NCBI RefSeq assembly: GCF_003144115.1
Contig: NW_020312002.1
Coordinates: 600,859-664,858 of the forward strand
DNA from: Tilletiopsis washingtonensis
Taxonomy: Eukaryota > Basidiomycota > Exobasidiomycetes > Entylomatales
Direction: 5' to 3'
DNA length: 64,000 nucleotides
Under the pieces are notes generated by a model that was given only the letters and a program-made list of their open reading frames with translations, was not told the origin of the DNA and did not search any database. Position 1 is the first letter of the stretch. Each line of letters opens with the position of its first letter. Below are positions 11,475-22,200 of the stretch, piece by piece. Position numbers and translations under genes: made by a program.

Positions 11475-13227
11475 CTAGGGGCCCGAGGCGGGCTGAGGCC
11501 GCGGAGGAGCGCCGTTGGGCCAGCCAGGCGGTGGTCCGGGATGGGCACCCCCATTGACGAACGCATTCGCCCACGGAATGCCGCGCTGTCCCGCTGCGGC
11601 CGCCTGGTTTGCTGCAGCCATGCGTGCGCTCGGCGGGGCCGAGCCCTGCGACGCCATCACGAACGGCAGCGCCGGCGCATACGAGCCGTGGCTGGCCATG
11701 ATGGAGGCGCGGAAGAGGTCGCGGCAGCGCATGAGCTTGCGTCGCCGTGCCGTGTAGGCGCCCGCCAGACTGGGCACGGCAAGCGGCAGCGCTCGCGTGC
11801 GATCGCCCTGTGCCGCAGCTCGCAGTGCATCGAGGATGCCCTCGAGCTCCTCCTCGAGGTCCTCTTCCTGCTCTGGCGGCTCCTCCTCGTCGTCGCGGCG
11901 CTCGTCGAGTGCCTGCGCCTCCTTGCCCGCAGCACCGCCGCGCTTGCGCTGCTTCGACTTCTCGCGCAGACGCTTGGCCTTGGCCTCGGCCGTCGCCGCC
12001 AGCGCCTTCTCCTTCTCCTGCAGCTTGGCGACAAAGTTGGGGTTGTGCGCCTTCTGGTACGCCAGCAGCAGCGCGTCGTACGTCGCCGAGCGCCCCGGCA
12101 CGTCGCGCTTGGCCTTCATCGAGTGCGTCTTGCACGTCAGCGAGCGTGCGCAGAGGCCCTTGTCCGTCGGCACGCCGCACTGCTTGTCCACATTGAGTGG
12201 TCCAGCTGACGGGCAGGCCAAGCGTGAGCTGCCTGGCAGTCCATGGTGTGACGCGCGCACTCACCGCGCTTGTTCAGGCCGGCGCCCTTGAGCTTCTTCT
12301 CCTCCTTCTTCTTTTCGCGCTCCAGGCGCCGCTGCAGCACCTCCTGCTCGCGGCGCGCCTTCTTCGACAGCGGCTTGCCGTTGGGCCCCGTGAGCGGGAT
12401 GCCGCTGGAGAGCGGCGCATCCGAGTCTGTCGCGCGAGCTCAGCGCCGCCGTGGTCACAGCGCCAGACAGCATACGTACCAGAGCCGACGCTCGCCTTGC
12501 GCTTCCGCCCGCTCGCCGAGACTGGTGCGATGCACGAGGGCGAGAGGCGTCCGGACGCTATGGAGAGAGCCAGGTTGCAGTTCTCTGCCGCAGGCATGGT
12601 GTCAGACCGCCGTGAGCACCATGCTCATCCACTTCGTCTTCAGACCCGTGCCTTCTGCGCTGTACTCTCCGCTCTACCACCCTCACACTTCCGCCCCACC
12701 GTCTGCTCTCTCATGCTTGCGCACGCACCGAGGTGAAAGCTCCAGTAGCTGCGCTCAACGACGCGCCCACACTCGCTGCAGCGGCCCACGACGAAGCCCT
12801 CGTCGCCCAGGCTGGCAGGCCCAAAGTCGGTGACGTCCGTGTCGTACGTGTGCCAGGCGGGGCGCCGGCGCGCGGCGGCGTTGGCGCGGCTGCTGCCGCT
12901 GCCGCTGCCCTCGCCGTCGGAGCCGGACGAGCTGGCGGGCGATGCTGTGGCGCCGCGGGGTGAGCTGCGGCGTGGGGCAGCGTCGCGGCTGCGACTCACG
13001 CGCGGCCGCGGCGGCGATGTCTGCCCAGCTTGGGTGTGGCATGCTGGCTGCGTGCGAGGCGTGCGGTGCTGCGGCGACACGATGCCGGTGCTGCCCTCTT
13101 CCCGGATGGATTGGACGGGGATGTGCGGCGTGGAGGCGTGTGAGCGTGCTTGGCCGGATGCATGGCCGCTGCCCGTGCTTGGCGCGGCGCCGCGCGGCCG
13201 CGCGCGGCGTGTCACGCCGCTGACCAT
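11475..13227 (-). CDS. SGF73: SAGA complex subunit Sgf73/ataxin-7-like, 498 aa
   Basis: Anchors the deubiquitinase module to the SAGA co-activator in the nucleus. Four exons: 12729-13227, 12480-12584, 12265-12426, 11475-12205 (1497 nt, in frame). An N-terminal zinc-binding motif near residues 150-170 has C-X2-C-X12-H-X3-C ligands; intron 1 cuts between its His and last Cys, and splicing restores HLENC. The SCA7 domain (about 258-315) carries [10 protein letters not shown] and [12 protein letters not shown], the family hallmark. A Lys/Glu-rich helix region sits between them, and the C-terminus is Pro/Ala/Gly-rich. The start is the ATG at 13227, the last that avoids the divergent CQD2 gene 125 bp away; an upstream start is possible but would overlap that gene. 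Confidence 0.93.
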
Positions 13228-13352
13228 GCGGAGCGTGCCGGCGCGCGCGAAGTCGGCGGCGAGGCGCCGCTGCTCCACTTCCACCGTCGCCTCTCTCACC
13301 TCTCGTCTCGCCTCAAGGCCCTCTCCTCCGCTGCGCTCCGGCCGGCCCTCCA

Positions 13353-15876
13353 ATGCTGCGCCCGTGCTTCGCGCCGCTGGGCGCCAGTCTGCGTGCGCCA
13401 TCTGCGCCGCGCAGTCTGCTCCTCGCACGGCATCCGCGCCGGGCCGCCGGCGCTGCAGCAGGCGTGGCCCGTCCGGCATGGCCCCGGCATGCGTCGACCT
13501 CACCTCCTGGCGCTCCGTCAGGCGCGCCGCCGCCAAAGCCCGTCGACACGCGCAAGTTCCGCAAGGTGTACCCGCCGCCGACGAAGCAGCCCGAGGTGGT
13601 GACGTTCGACAAGCCCGCCGTGCCCAACCCGGGCACCACCGCCGAGGCACATGCGCAGTTCCGGCGCATGTCGCGCACCGGGCTCATTGCCGCCGCCGTG
13701 TTGCTTGTGCTGGGCGGCGCCGTGTACTGGGGCACGGGCATCGCACACGCCGATGATGGACGGGCTGCCCGTGGCCTACACCCGGGGCTCAAGGGCCTCG
13801 ACCTCTCGCCCGAGGAGATGGAGCGCCGCGTGCGCGAGGCGGAGAACGGCAAGGGTGCGGGCAACTACACCGTCGTTGCCGTCAAGCGGTGAGTGGCACT
13901 CGTGGAGCAGAAGCGCCATGCAGGCGGTGGTGGAAGCGCCGGAGCTGGCAGTGAAGCAGGCCGACAGCGCGCCTGTGCTTCGTCGCGACTGCCTGCTCAT
14001 TCGTGCGCTCGCAGATGCACTGTCATTGCCACGGCGGCAGCGCTGTGCATGTGGGACTACCGCCGCACGCTCAACGCCAAGTACGCCACCAAGGACGCCG
14101 AGCAGGAGGCGCTGGCCGACTGCCACCTGCGCTCGGCGCAGCGGCTGCTGGCGGCGCTGCAGGAGAACGGCGGCCTGTACATCAAGCTCGGACAGCACCT
14201 CTCGGCGCTGGCGCTGCTGCCGACGGAGTACACGCGCACGCTGCGGCCGCTGCAAGATGCCAACGAGCCGACGCCGCTGCCCGAGCTCGAGGCTATGTTC
14301 CGCGCCGAGACGGGCAAGACGTTCGAGGAGTGCTTCTCCGAGTTTGACATCAAGCCGCTCGGTGTCGCCAGTCTGGCGCAGGTGCACCGCGCGCGCGACC
14401 GCGAGACGGATGAGTGGAAGGCCGTCAAGCTGATGCACCCGCAAGTCGAGCGCTTCAGCGAGATTGACGTCAAGGTGAGTGGCAGCTGGCGCCAGTGGCG
14501 GCGTGTCCGCTGACGCGTGGCTTGCTAGACGGTCAACGTGCTGGTGCGCTGGGTCAAGCGCGTCTTCCCGCAGTTCGAGTTCACCTGGCTCGCCGAGGAG
14601 ATGAACGAGAACCTGCCGCTGGAACTGGTGAGCGGAGTGTGCATGTGCTGCGTGACTCCATGCTCACATCTGCGCAGGACTTCACGCACGAGGCTGGCGC
14701 GTCAAGACGCGCGACGGCTGACTTTGCCGGCTACCGCAAGACGGCGCTCGTCATCCCCAAGGTCGAGTACGTGTCGAAGCGCGTCATGATCATGGAGTAC
14801 ATCAACGGCCGGCGGCCCGACGACCTCGAGTGGCTGCAGGAGCACGACATCGACCGGAACCGCGTGAGCCAGGAGCTCAGCCGCATCTTCGCGCAGATGC
14901 TCTACGTGCACGGCTTCTTCCACGGCGACCCGCACGCCGGCAACGTGCTCATCCGGCCGGCCCAGAAGGGCAGCCGCTCGCCGTACAACTTTGAGCTCGT
15001 GCTCCTTGACTTTGGCCTGACCTTCGACATCGACCGCCAGCTGCGCACCAATTATGCGCGCTTCTGGCTCAGCCTGCTCTCGTCCAGCACGCCTAAGGTG
15101 CAGGCGGAGCGCCGGCGGCTGGCGGGCCTCATCGCCAACATCCCCGACGAGCTCTACCCCATCTTGGAGAGCGCCATCACGGGCAAGTCGGGCCTCGAGG
15201 GCAGCGACCCGGACAACCCGCACGGCGTGGCGGGCAAGTCGCGCGCCTCGAGCCTGCTCGACTTGCCGTCTGGCGGCGCAGAGGTGACGGAGGAGGAGCA
15301 GGAGCACATCCGTAAGGTGAGACGCGTAGCTCTTGCGGTGCCCGTCTGCGTGCTGACCGTTGCGCGCTACAGACCGTCATGCAGAAGGAGGGTCTGTTCG
15401 TCTCGATCCTCGACATGCTGCGGCGCGTGCCGCGGCGGATGCTGATGGTGCTCAAGATCAACGACCTGACGCGCTCGCTCGACCTCAACCTGCACACGAC
15501 GCACGGCACGGCGCGGCCGTTTATCATTGCGGCGCGCTACTGTGCGCGCGCCGTGTGGGAGGACGACCGCGAGCAGCTGCGGCAACGGCGGCGCAAGCAC
15601 GGTCTCTCCTTTGGCCTGCTGCGCGACTGGATCGGCGCGTATTGGAACTACCTCTACTTCAACCGCGGCCTCATGGTCTTCGAGGCGCTGAGCGACTTCA
15701 ACGCACGGCGCCGCAAGATCTTCTCCTTCACGCGCGCCTTTGCCTCGGGCGGCGGCGGCGAGGCGGCCCGGCGTGCGGCGTCGGGCATCGACTCGCAGAC
15801 GCAGCAGCGCGCCAAGGACGACGCCGCCACCTTGCGGGCACGCAAGTCGATCGCAGACGAGGCCGAGCGGCACTGA
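13353..15876 (+). CDS. CQD2: Mitochondrial UbiB/ADCK1-family protein, Cqd2/Mcp2-like, 745 aa
   Basis: An atypical kinase of the ABC1/ADCK family. Yeast Cqd2 (Mcp2) sits in the inner mitochondrial membrane and affects coenzyme Q and lipid distribution. Five exons: 13353-13888, 14015-14474, 14529-14627, 14678-15316, 15373-15876 (2238 nt, in frame). The N-terminus is rich in Arg, Ala and Ser without acidic residues, as in a mitochondrial presequence. A membrane segment follows near 109-126, and a second short hydrophobic stretch near 182-192. Family motifs are present: KLGQ (236-239), HGDPHAGN (about 447-454) and DFG (about 476). The length is above the usual 550-600 aa because of the N-terminal extension. 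It shares a 125-bp divergent promoter with SGF73. Confidence 0.9.
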
Positions 15877-15970
15877 GGCGAATGGGTAGAATGCGTAGAG
15901 AACGGCGAGACATGATGTACAACCCTGGTCATGGCGTAGAGAGAGAGAGACGAAGCCAATGGAACAGCCC

Positions 15971-17270
15971 TTATTGCAGCAGCGCGACGGCGAGCGTGAG
16001 CAGCACGACCTCGAGGCGCCGCAGCTCGCCGAGCAGCTGCGGGATGAAGAGCAGCGGCGTCTCGCGCACGGCACTGTCGGGCGCGGCGTACTGGCGTGGG
16101 ATGCGCGCGAAGACGCTGCGTGCCGAGAGTGAGCCTCATAACTGGACATCAGCGAGCAAGGCACTCACTGGTTGGGATTGTGCTGCATGCATCCGTCCTC
16201 CAGGTGTGCCTCGCAGAGATCGAAGCTGTCGTCGCCCGAGTCGGTGCACTGCAGGCGCACAGGCGTGAGCTTCTGCGTGCCACACCCGCGCGACCGCGCC
16301 TCACTGTAACACAACGGAAGGCAAACCCAACGAGCGGGTCGAGCGTGCAGCCAGCCTGGTCGCACAGCAGGTTGCGCTGCGGCATGCGGGCCCACGCAAA
16401 GGCCGTCAGATCCACACGGCCGCCGTTCCCCGGGATGCCGTGGTACACGGCGATGAGCGCGTTGTCGCCGAGGCGCAGCAGCTCCTTGCGGCCCTCGCGG
16501 TCGACCCACGACAGCTCGTTTCCGTCCAGGCTGGCCAGAGGGGTCAGCTATGGGTCTCGCTGTAGCACAGCAAGTTGCACTCACTCGTTGAAGACGGCGT
16601 CGCGCTTGCTCGAGAAGCGCAGCGTCACGCCGACCTTCTTGCCCTTTGCGTCCTTCACCTCCGCCTTGCTGCCCGTCAGGCTCTTGTCTGCCACGACGGC
16701 CGTGCCGAACGCATTCTGGTCTCGGCGCCACGACTGCAGCACCCAGTTGCTGCCCTCCTTGGCCGTGCGCCACATGGGGCCCTTGTCGTCGCTGCACAGA
16801 CAGCCGCTGTCGCCGCCGGCGCCGCACAGGCACGGCACGCTGCCGCGCGGCGGCGGCGGCGTGCGCAGCGTGAGCGCGCCCTTCTCGGCCGGATCGACGA
16901 GGTACGACGGCACGCCGTGCCACGGCGGCGCCTGCGCCACGCCCTTGCCGCCGCCCGTCGAGGCCGAGTAGGCGGCGCGGAAGTCGAAGGGCTCGTAGCC
17001 CGGCGCAGGTGCCGCGGCTGCCGGTGGCGGGCCCGGCGGCGGCTGGAAGGCGCCCGACGGCGGCGGGCCGCTCGGTGGAGCATAGCCCGTCGGCGCAGCG
17101 TGGCCGTACATGGGCGGCGGCGATGCAGGCCGGCCCGACGACGACGAGGCCTCGCCGCCGGGCGGCGGGTAGCTGGGTGGCGCAAAGGCGGCCTCGCCTC
17201 CAGCGCGCTGCCCGCCGAACGCCTCGTCCTCCTTGGATGCGTGCTTGGACTTTTCGTCGATCCAGCTCAT
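15971..17270 (-). CDS. Hypothetical protein, proline-rich N-terminus, 377 aa
   Basis: I do not recognise the family. Four exons: 16585-17270, 16332-16530, 16169-16272, 15971-16115 (1134 nt, in frame). Residues 1-130 are disordered and Pro/Gly/Ser-rich, starting MSWIDEKSK. The middle (about 150-300) looks folded, with a Cys-rich patch (CLCGAGG...CLC) and short beta-like segments such as WVLQSWRRD and ALIAVYHGI. A second Cys group follows (LLCDQAGCTL, LQCTDSG, LCEAHLEDGC). The end is a hydrophobic helix, LEVVLLTLAVALLQ, that could be a tail anchor. The pattern faintly recalls tubby-like or DUF6593 proteins of basidiomycetes, but I cannot confirm that. Intron 2 uses a GTTGGG donor. The gene is convergent with CQD2, with 94 bp between stops. 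Confidence 0.75.
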
Positions 17271-18016
17271 GGTTGCGATGAGTGCTGCGGGCTGGTGTGA
17301 TGGTGGTGGATGGGAGGCAAGGCGCTGCTCGCACGACACGGCGCCAAGGCAGGGCGCCATGTGGAGCACGCCAAGGCCGCACCGCGCCTCCAGTAGTAAG
17401 AGTCCGTCTCGGGCCTCGCTGCGCACGGACACGCGCCGCACACAGCCACGCGAAGCGTCCACGAGGTGCGCCATGCCCTCGGCCTCACGTCAAGTCAGCG
17501 AGCAGATGCTGTGTCCACCAGCTTCAGCCGCTCACACCCTCGTACTGCAGTTTGCCGCCTGTGTGCGCCGAATGACGCTGCAATTCTGACTGCACACAGC
17601 CGTCGCGGCACATGCGCTGCTGGCCCACATTGCGCGCCGAGACATGCCCTCGCAGAGCCCCATCGACTGCGATCTCGTCTCAAGCTCTAAAGTCTGATAC
17701 GTCTGCTCCCACCGACAACGAAGGCCCCGCCAGCTCCGAAGCGCAGCTCGAGGCCCTGGCGGACGCTCAGCACAAGGCCGCGCTGCCGAGGACGGGGCGC
17801 CGCCACGGACGCAGATGCGCATGACGGCGCTGCTCCGCTGCAGCTCCTCTGCACCACAGACCGCGCCTGAATTACGCCGATGCAGAAGTCCACGTCTCGA
17901 TTGGTAGCAGATGAGTAGAATACAGATGTGAATGCAGAGCGGAGCCAGGGTGCAGAGAGGAGGGGGAATCAGAGACGAGCAAGCGAGCGCGGCCACGGCG
18001 GGAGAGAGTTGTCGGC
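17271..18016. other. Intergenic, 746 bp
   Basis: Between the RPB11 stop and the start of the 377-aa gene, both on the minus strand. Contains the promoter of the latter and the 3' flank of RPB11. No ORF with coding bias, tRNA or repeat was seen. Confidence 0.5.
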
Positions 18017-18527
18017 TCAGATGTCGACGTAGCCGCCGGCATCGCCCTGTCCGTAGACGTCGCCGTAGCCGTATGCGCCAGCGCCGAGTTGCGGACCGCC
18101 CGCGGCGCCGGCCAGGTCGGCGCCCTGGGCCTCCTTTGCCTGCAGCTCGTTGCGCAGCTGCTGCCGCACCGTGCCGATCTGCGAGATGACCGACTCGCAG
18201 CCGGCCTGCAGCGCCTGCACGGGCGTCAGCGAGCCGTCGGTCTGGATCTTGATCTGCGTGCGCGGCTCGAGCGGGTGCGGCACGCGGTAGCCGCAGAAGA
18301 GCACGCCGGGCACGACGAGCACGGCACTGCGACAGGGAGTCAGCCGCTGCCGGTGCCGAACACGCTCGCAACACGACTCACTGCCGCAGCATGTTGCCGA
18401 GCGTGTGGTCCTCCTTGTTCAGCGTGATGGTGGCCGCGTTGGGAATCTGCGTGTCCTCGGCGATCTCGACGCGTTTCTCGTCCGGCCCCAGCATGAACAG
18501 CGCGAAGCGGTCGGGCGCGTTCGACAT
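18017..18527 (-). CDS. RPB11: RNA polymerase II subunit Rpb11, 151 aa
   Basis: Forms the alpha-like heterodimer with Rpb3 that seeds assembly of nuclear RNA polymerase II. Two exons: 18382-18527 and 18017-18326 (456 nt, in frame). The family signature is clear: [13 protein letters not shown] at the start, then [13 protein letters not shown] (about 36-48), then [18 protein letters not shown], then the helix with [13 protein letters not shown]. Yeast Rpb11 is 120 aa; this one has an extra Gly/Tyr/Ala-rich tail of about 30 residues ending GGYVDI. The single intron lies right after the alpha-motif, splitting an Arg-His junction. Confidence 0.94.
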
Positions 18528-19216
18528 GCTGGGCTACTTGGCGGGTGTGAAGATGGGTACAGGTGACGGTGGAGCGCTGGCGGTAGCAAGAGCGTGTGGA
18601 GAGTCAGCGCGTGGTCTTCGAACACAGCACACATCGGCACAGCTGCTGCCGCACATCCCACCACGCCAGACCCTGGTCTGACCGCTCATCTACCGTTGTA
18701 TAAGAGTCACGTCCGCATGCGCTCCGAAGAGGCATGCGGATCAAACAGTGTGAATATATTTTGTAATCTTCGCGGGGGCACCTGACCGGCATCGACGCAG
18801 CGCAGGGCTGGTCGAGCGTAGCAGGCCCCGGATTCCTCCTCTCGCCTGACTAGCGCGTCTTGAAGCACGGGCGGAGACACTCACGCAGGCAGCGAGGCAC
18901 GGAACGGATGTGACAGGAGGCAGAAGTCAGAAGCGTATGGTCGTGAGGGCGTTGAGAGAAGGACTGATCGTGAGAAGGAAGGAGTGGTCACCAAGACGGC
19001 GCGCTGCGTCCTTCTGCGCCGAAGCAGCGCCGCCGGCCGAAGAGGGTTAGGCCGGCGCGCGCGCACGTGACCTGACGCGCGCTTGGCGGTGTTGCTCCGG
19101 TGACGCGCCTCGTGCCCCGGCCGGGTCCAGGAAAGCGCGCAAGCCACCCGCTTTCCTGGCTCAAGCCCACCGACACCGCTCCTCACCTTCATCCCTCTTC
19201 ATCTCATCGCGCCGGC
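18528..19216. other. Divergent promoter region, RPB11 / coiled-coil gene
   Basis: A 689-bp head-to-head spacer. Near 18699 it has TATAAGAG and near 18752 an A/T-rich patch (AATATATTTTG), both unusual in this GC-rich DNA and candidate core promoter elements for RPB11. The right part near 19100-19216 is C/T-rich, as in other leaders here. Confidence 0.4.
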
Positions 19217-22200
19217 ATGCTCCGGCTCTGGTCGAGCTCCTCGCTCAACGCTGCAGCCGAGGGCAGCGGCAGCGACCCGCTCGTCGCTCCCGAGTCAGCC
19301 AGTGCTGCGCCGCAGACGCCCTCCACTTCCACGCCCCCGCTCGGGCGTGCGTCCGACAGCGCCTCGCCGTGGCAGCGCACGCCCAGCATGAGCCGCTCCT
19401 CCTCGCCTGCGTCCGCGTCTAGGAGCCATAGCAGCAACAAGTCTAGCCCGCTGCGTGCCTCGCCGTCCACGCCGCGAGCTGCGCCAGCATCCGACGGCGA
19501 CGGCGAAGACAGCTTTCTGGGCCGCTGGGAGGGCGACGACAGCGCAGAGCTCGACGCAGACGCGGACCGCAGCGCGCAGAGCACCTCGCGCGACGTCACG
19601 TCAGACTCGCTGTCGCGGCAGCAGTTCGTCTTCAAGCCGCGGCCGTCTTCTTCGACCGAGCGGATGGTTGGTGAGTGCGGACGGCGCAGCCCAAGGCGAC
19701 TCACGCGAAGGCTGCTCACCACTCCGCAAAGCAGGAAACACGTCAGCGAACGGCTCCTCGCGTGACCAAGAGAATGTGCCGGTCCGGCCTAGCCCAGTGC
19801 GGCAAGCGGCCGCCGGCAGCGGACCAAGGACGCCGCTCTCTGCGCGCCCGGCGCACAGCATGCAGCACAGCTCGCCGCAGGTGCCGCAGACACCGCGCTC
19901 TGATGCCCTGCGTCGCGGCCTGCTGCGCCGACCTGCCACGCCCGGCACCGGCAGCAGTGTGCGCTTCGGCTCACGCCTCTACGATGACGGCGACGAGAGC
20001 CGCATCAGCAACAGCACGACGCTGTCCGACAGCACTGGCAACTCGCCGGCGCGCACAGTCAGGCCGGAGAGCCAGTCGGCGGACATGAGCGACTCGCTGC
20101 TAGAGCGCATGGCCTTCGTTGCCAGGGAGGAGGAGAGCAACGAGAGCATCCAGGCAGTCGAGCTGTCGCTTGGCGCTTCCCTCAGCAGCGCAGACGGGCC
20201 GCCAGACGAGCTGACTCAGGGCGAAGAGACGCAGGGCGCGGACACGTTCGATGTGAAGGAAGGCGAGACAGAGACGGCCGGCCAGCAATCCCTGAACGGC
20301 GATTTCGAGGCCGCACCGGTTCCTGAGCGCGCTGCCTCGCCTCCGTCGATGCGCCTCGAGGCGATCAACGCTCAAGACATCAGCCTCTCGCTGAGTCCGC
20401 CGTCGGGCTCCGTAGCTCTGGCGTCCTTTGACGACATGTCCGCGCTCATCGACGAATCCATCAACGGCGGGCCAATGGCGCTAGCCAACCAGCCGTCGGC
20501 GCCGCAGTGGGAGCGCATGCTGCCGTTTGGCCAGCAGAGTCCCAGCGCGCGTCTCGACCTGGCGCAGGCAACGCCGCGCGCGCCGAAGACGAGCACCGAG
20601 TCGGCTGTGTCGGCATCTGGCTCTCTCGACAGCGAGCTGAGCCTGAGCGAGAGCTACCTCGCCAAGCAGGGCAACATTGCGGCACAGAGCGTCCCTGCGG
20701 TTGGGCACTCGCCCTCGCCGCGTTCCAACAACAGCGTGCAGCACTCGCGCTTCGCGACGCCCAGTTCGCGTGCGGCGGAGTCACCTGCGAGGCAAGCGTC
20801 TGTCAGTCCGCGGGCATACACCTCGTCTCCCGGCAGATCGAGTCCTTCTACGGCGGGGTCCACGGCTCCCACAGAGAGCAACACCAGCATCTCAAGCGAT
20901 CGTGGAGCCCGCCTGGTCGGCAGCCCCGGAGCTCAGTACTCGAGCCCACGCCAGCCCTCTTCGTTCAGCGCATCCGCTACTATCCGGCGCGCTTCGGCTT
21001 CGTCATCACCAGTTCCGGCGACGAGCTCACCGCTGCGCTCAGTCGTCACACGCACGCCGTCTCCGCGCAGCCCAGCACGCGAGCTCGACGAGAGCGTGCA
21101 GTCTGTAGGTGCAGCTTGGGCGACACCGAACATGTCCTCGGCTACCTCTGCGCCCGGCACTGGTCGCACGTACCACTCGGTGGCGACGCCGGAGACTCAG
21201 CCTCGAGCGGGGCCTTCAAGCGCCTCATCGAGCTCGATGCAGGACGCCAGCAGCCCATCGCACGCTTCCTCCTCTGAGGCTTCGCCCTCGGTCGCTCGCG
21301 CGGCTCGGCGACCGCCTCAGCCGCAGCAAGCCAGCGTGCAAGCCGAGAGGCTGGCCGAGCCGGCAGCATCTCCGGCTGCCGACGAGTCAAATGTCGAGAA
21401 CAGCATGAGCCAGCAGGCAGCTGCACTCAGCGCGCCCATGTCAGCCCTCGACGAGCTGAGCACAGCAAGCCCGTCGCTCGGGCGCCGACGCGCTGGACCG
21501 CGCGCTTCGGACGTTGCGCTGGACCAGCTGCTCAGCGCCGTCACCGAGCTCGACGCAGTGCACTCGAGCCGCACTAAGAACATCCTGCAACGGTCTTACA
21601 GCGGCGAGCAAGAGGCATCCGAGCTCCGTGCCGCGCTCATCAACAGCGAGCGCGGTCTAGCAGAGACACTAGGCGCCGCCCGCAAGCTGCAAGCAGCACA
21701 GCGGGAGGCGCAGGCTCGCATCCTTCAGCTCGAGCAGGAGCGTCTGCAGAGTGCGAAGCGGCAGGCCGAGGTGGAGGAGCTGGCGCGACGCCTCAAGGAC
21801 CAGCTCTATCAGGAGGAGCATCGCCTGGAGAGCGAAGACGTCGACAAGCTAAAGGAGGAGCTCGCAAACGAGCGACGACTGCGCGAGTCTGAGCGGCGCG
21901 ACTTCGAGTACCGCATCTGGGACGCTCAACGGCAGTCCGAGCCGGAGAGCAAGCCCGTGGACGTGATTTCGCGCGAGGCTGCAGACAGCGCCGTCGAGGC
22001 CGCTCGCAGAGAGGTGCAGCAGGCATGCGAGATGGACGCTGATGTGCGCGCCTACGGCGTCGAGGTGGAGCACGCCCGCGTTGTCGAGGAGCTCGAGAAG
22101 CGCCTGGCCGCCGCCGAGACTGCTGTCGCGCGCGATGGTATCCACGGAGAGGAGGCAGCGCAGCTCGGTGAGGCACTGGACCGCGAGGCGGCGAAAAGCC

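Noticed and set aside
13228-13650. Upstream extension of SGF73 in the open frame
   Set aside because: It would run through the divergent CQD2 promoter and first exon, and shows Arg/Ala-rich antisense composition.
8361-18527. Functional operon or cluster of UBP6, SGF73, CQD2 and RPB11
   Set aside because: The genes have separate promoters, mixed strands and unrelated roles; only the UBP6-SGF73 pair merits a synteny check.
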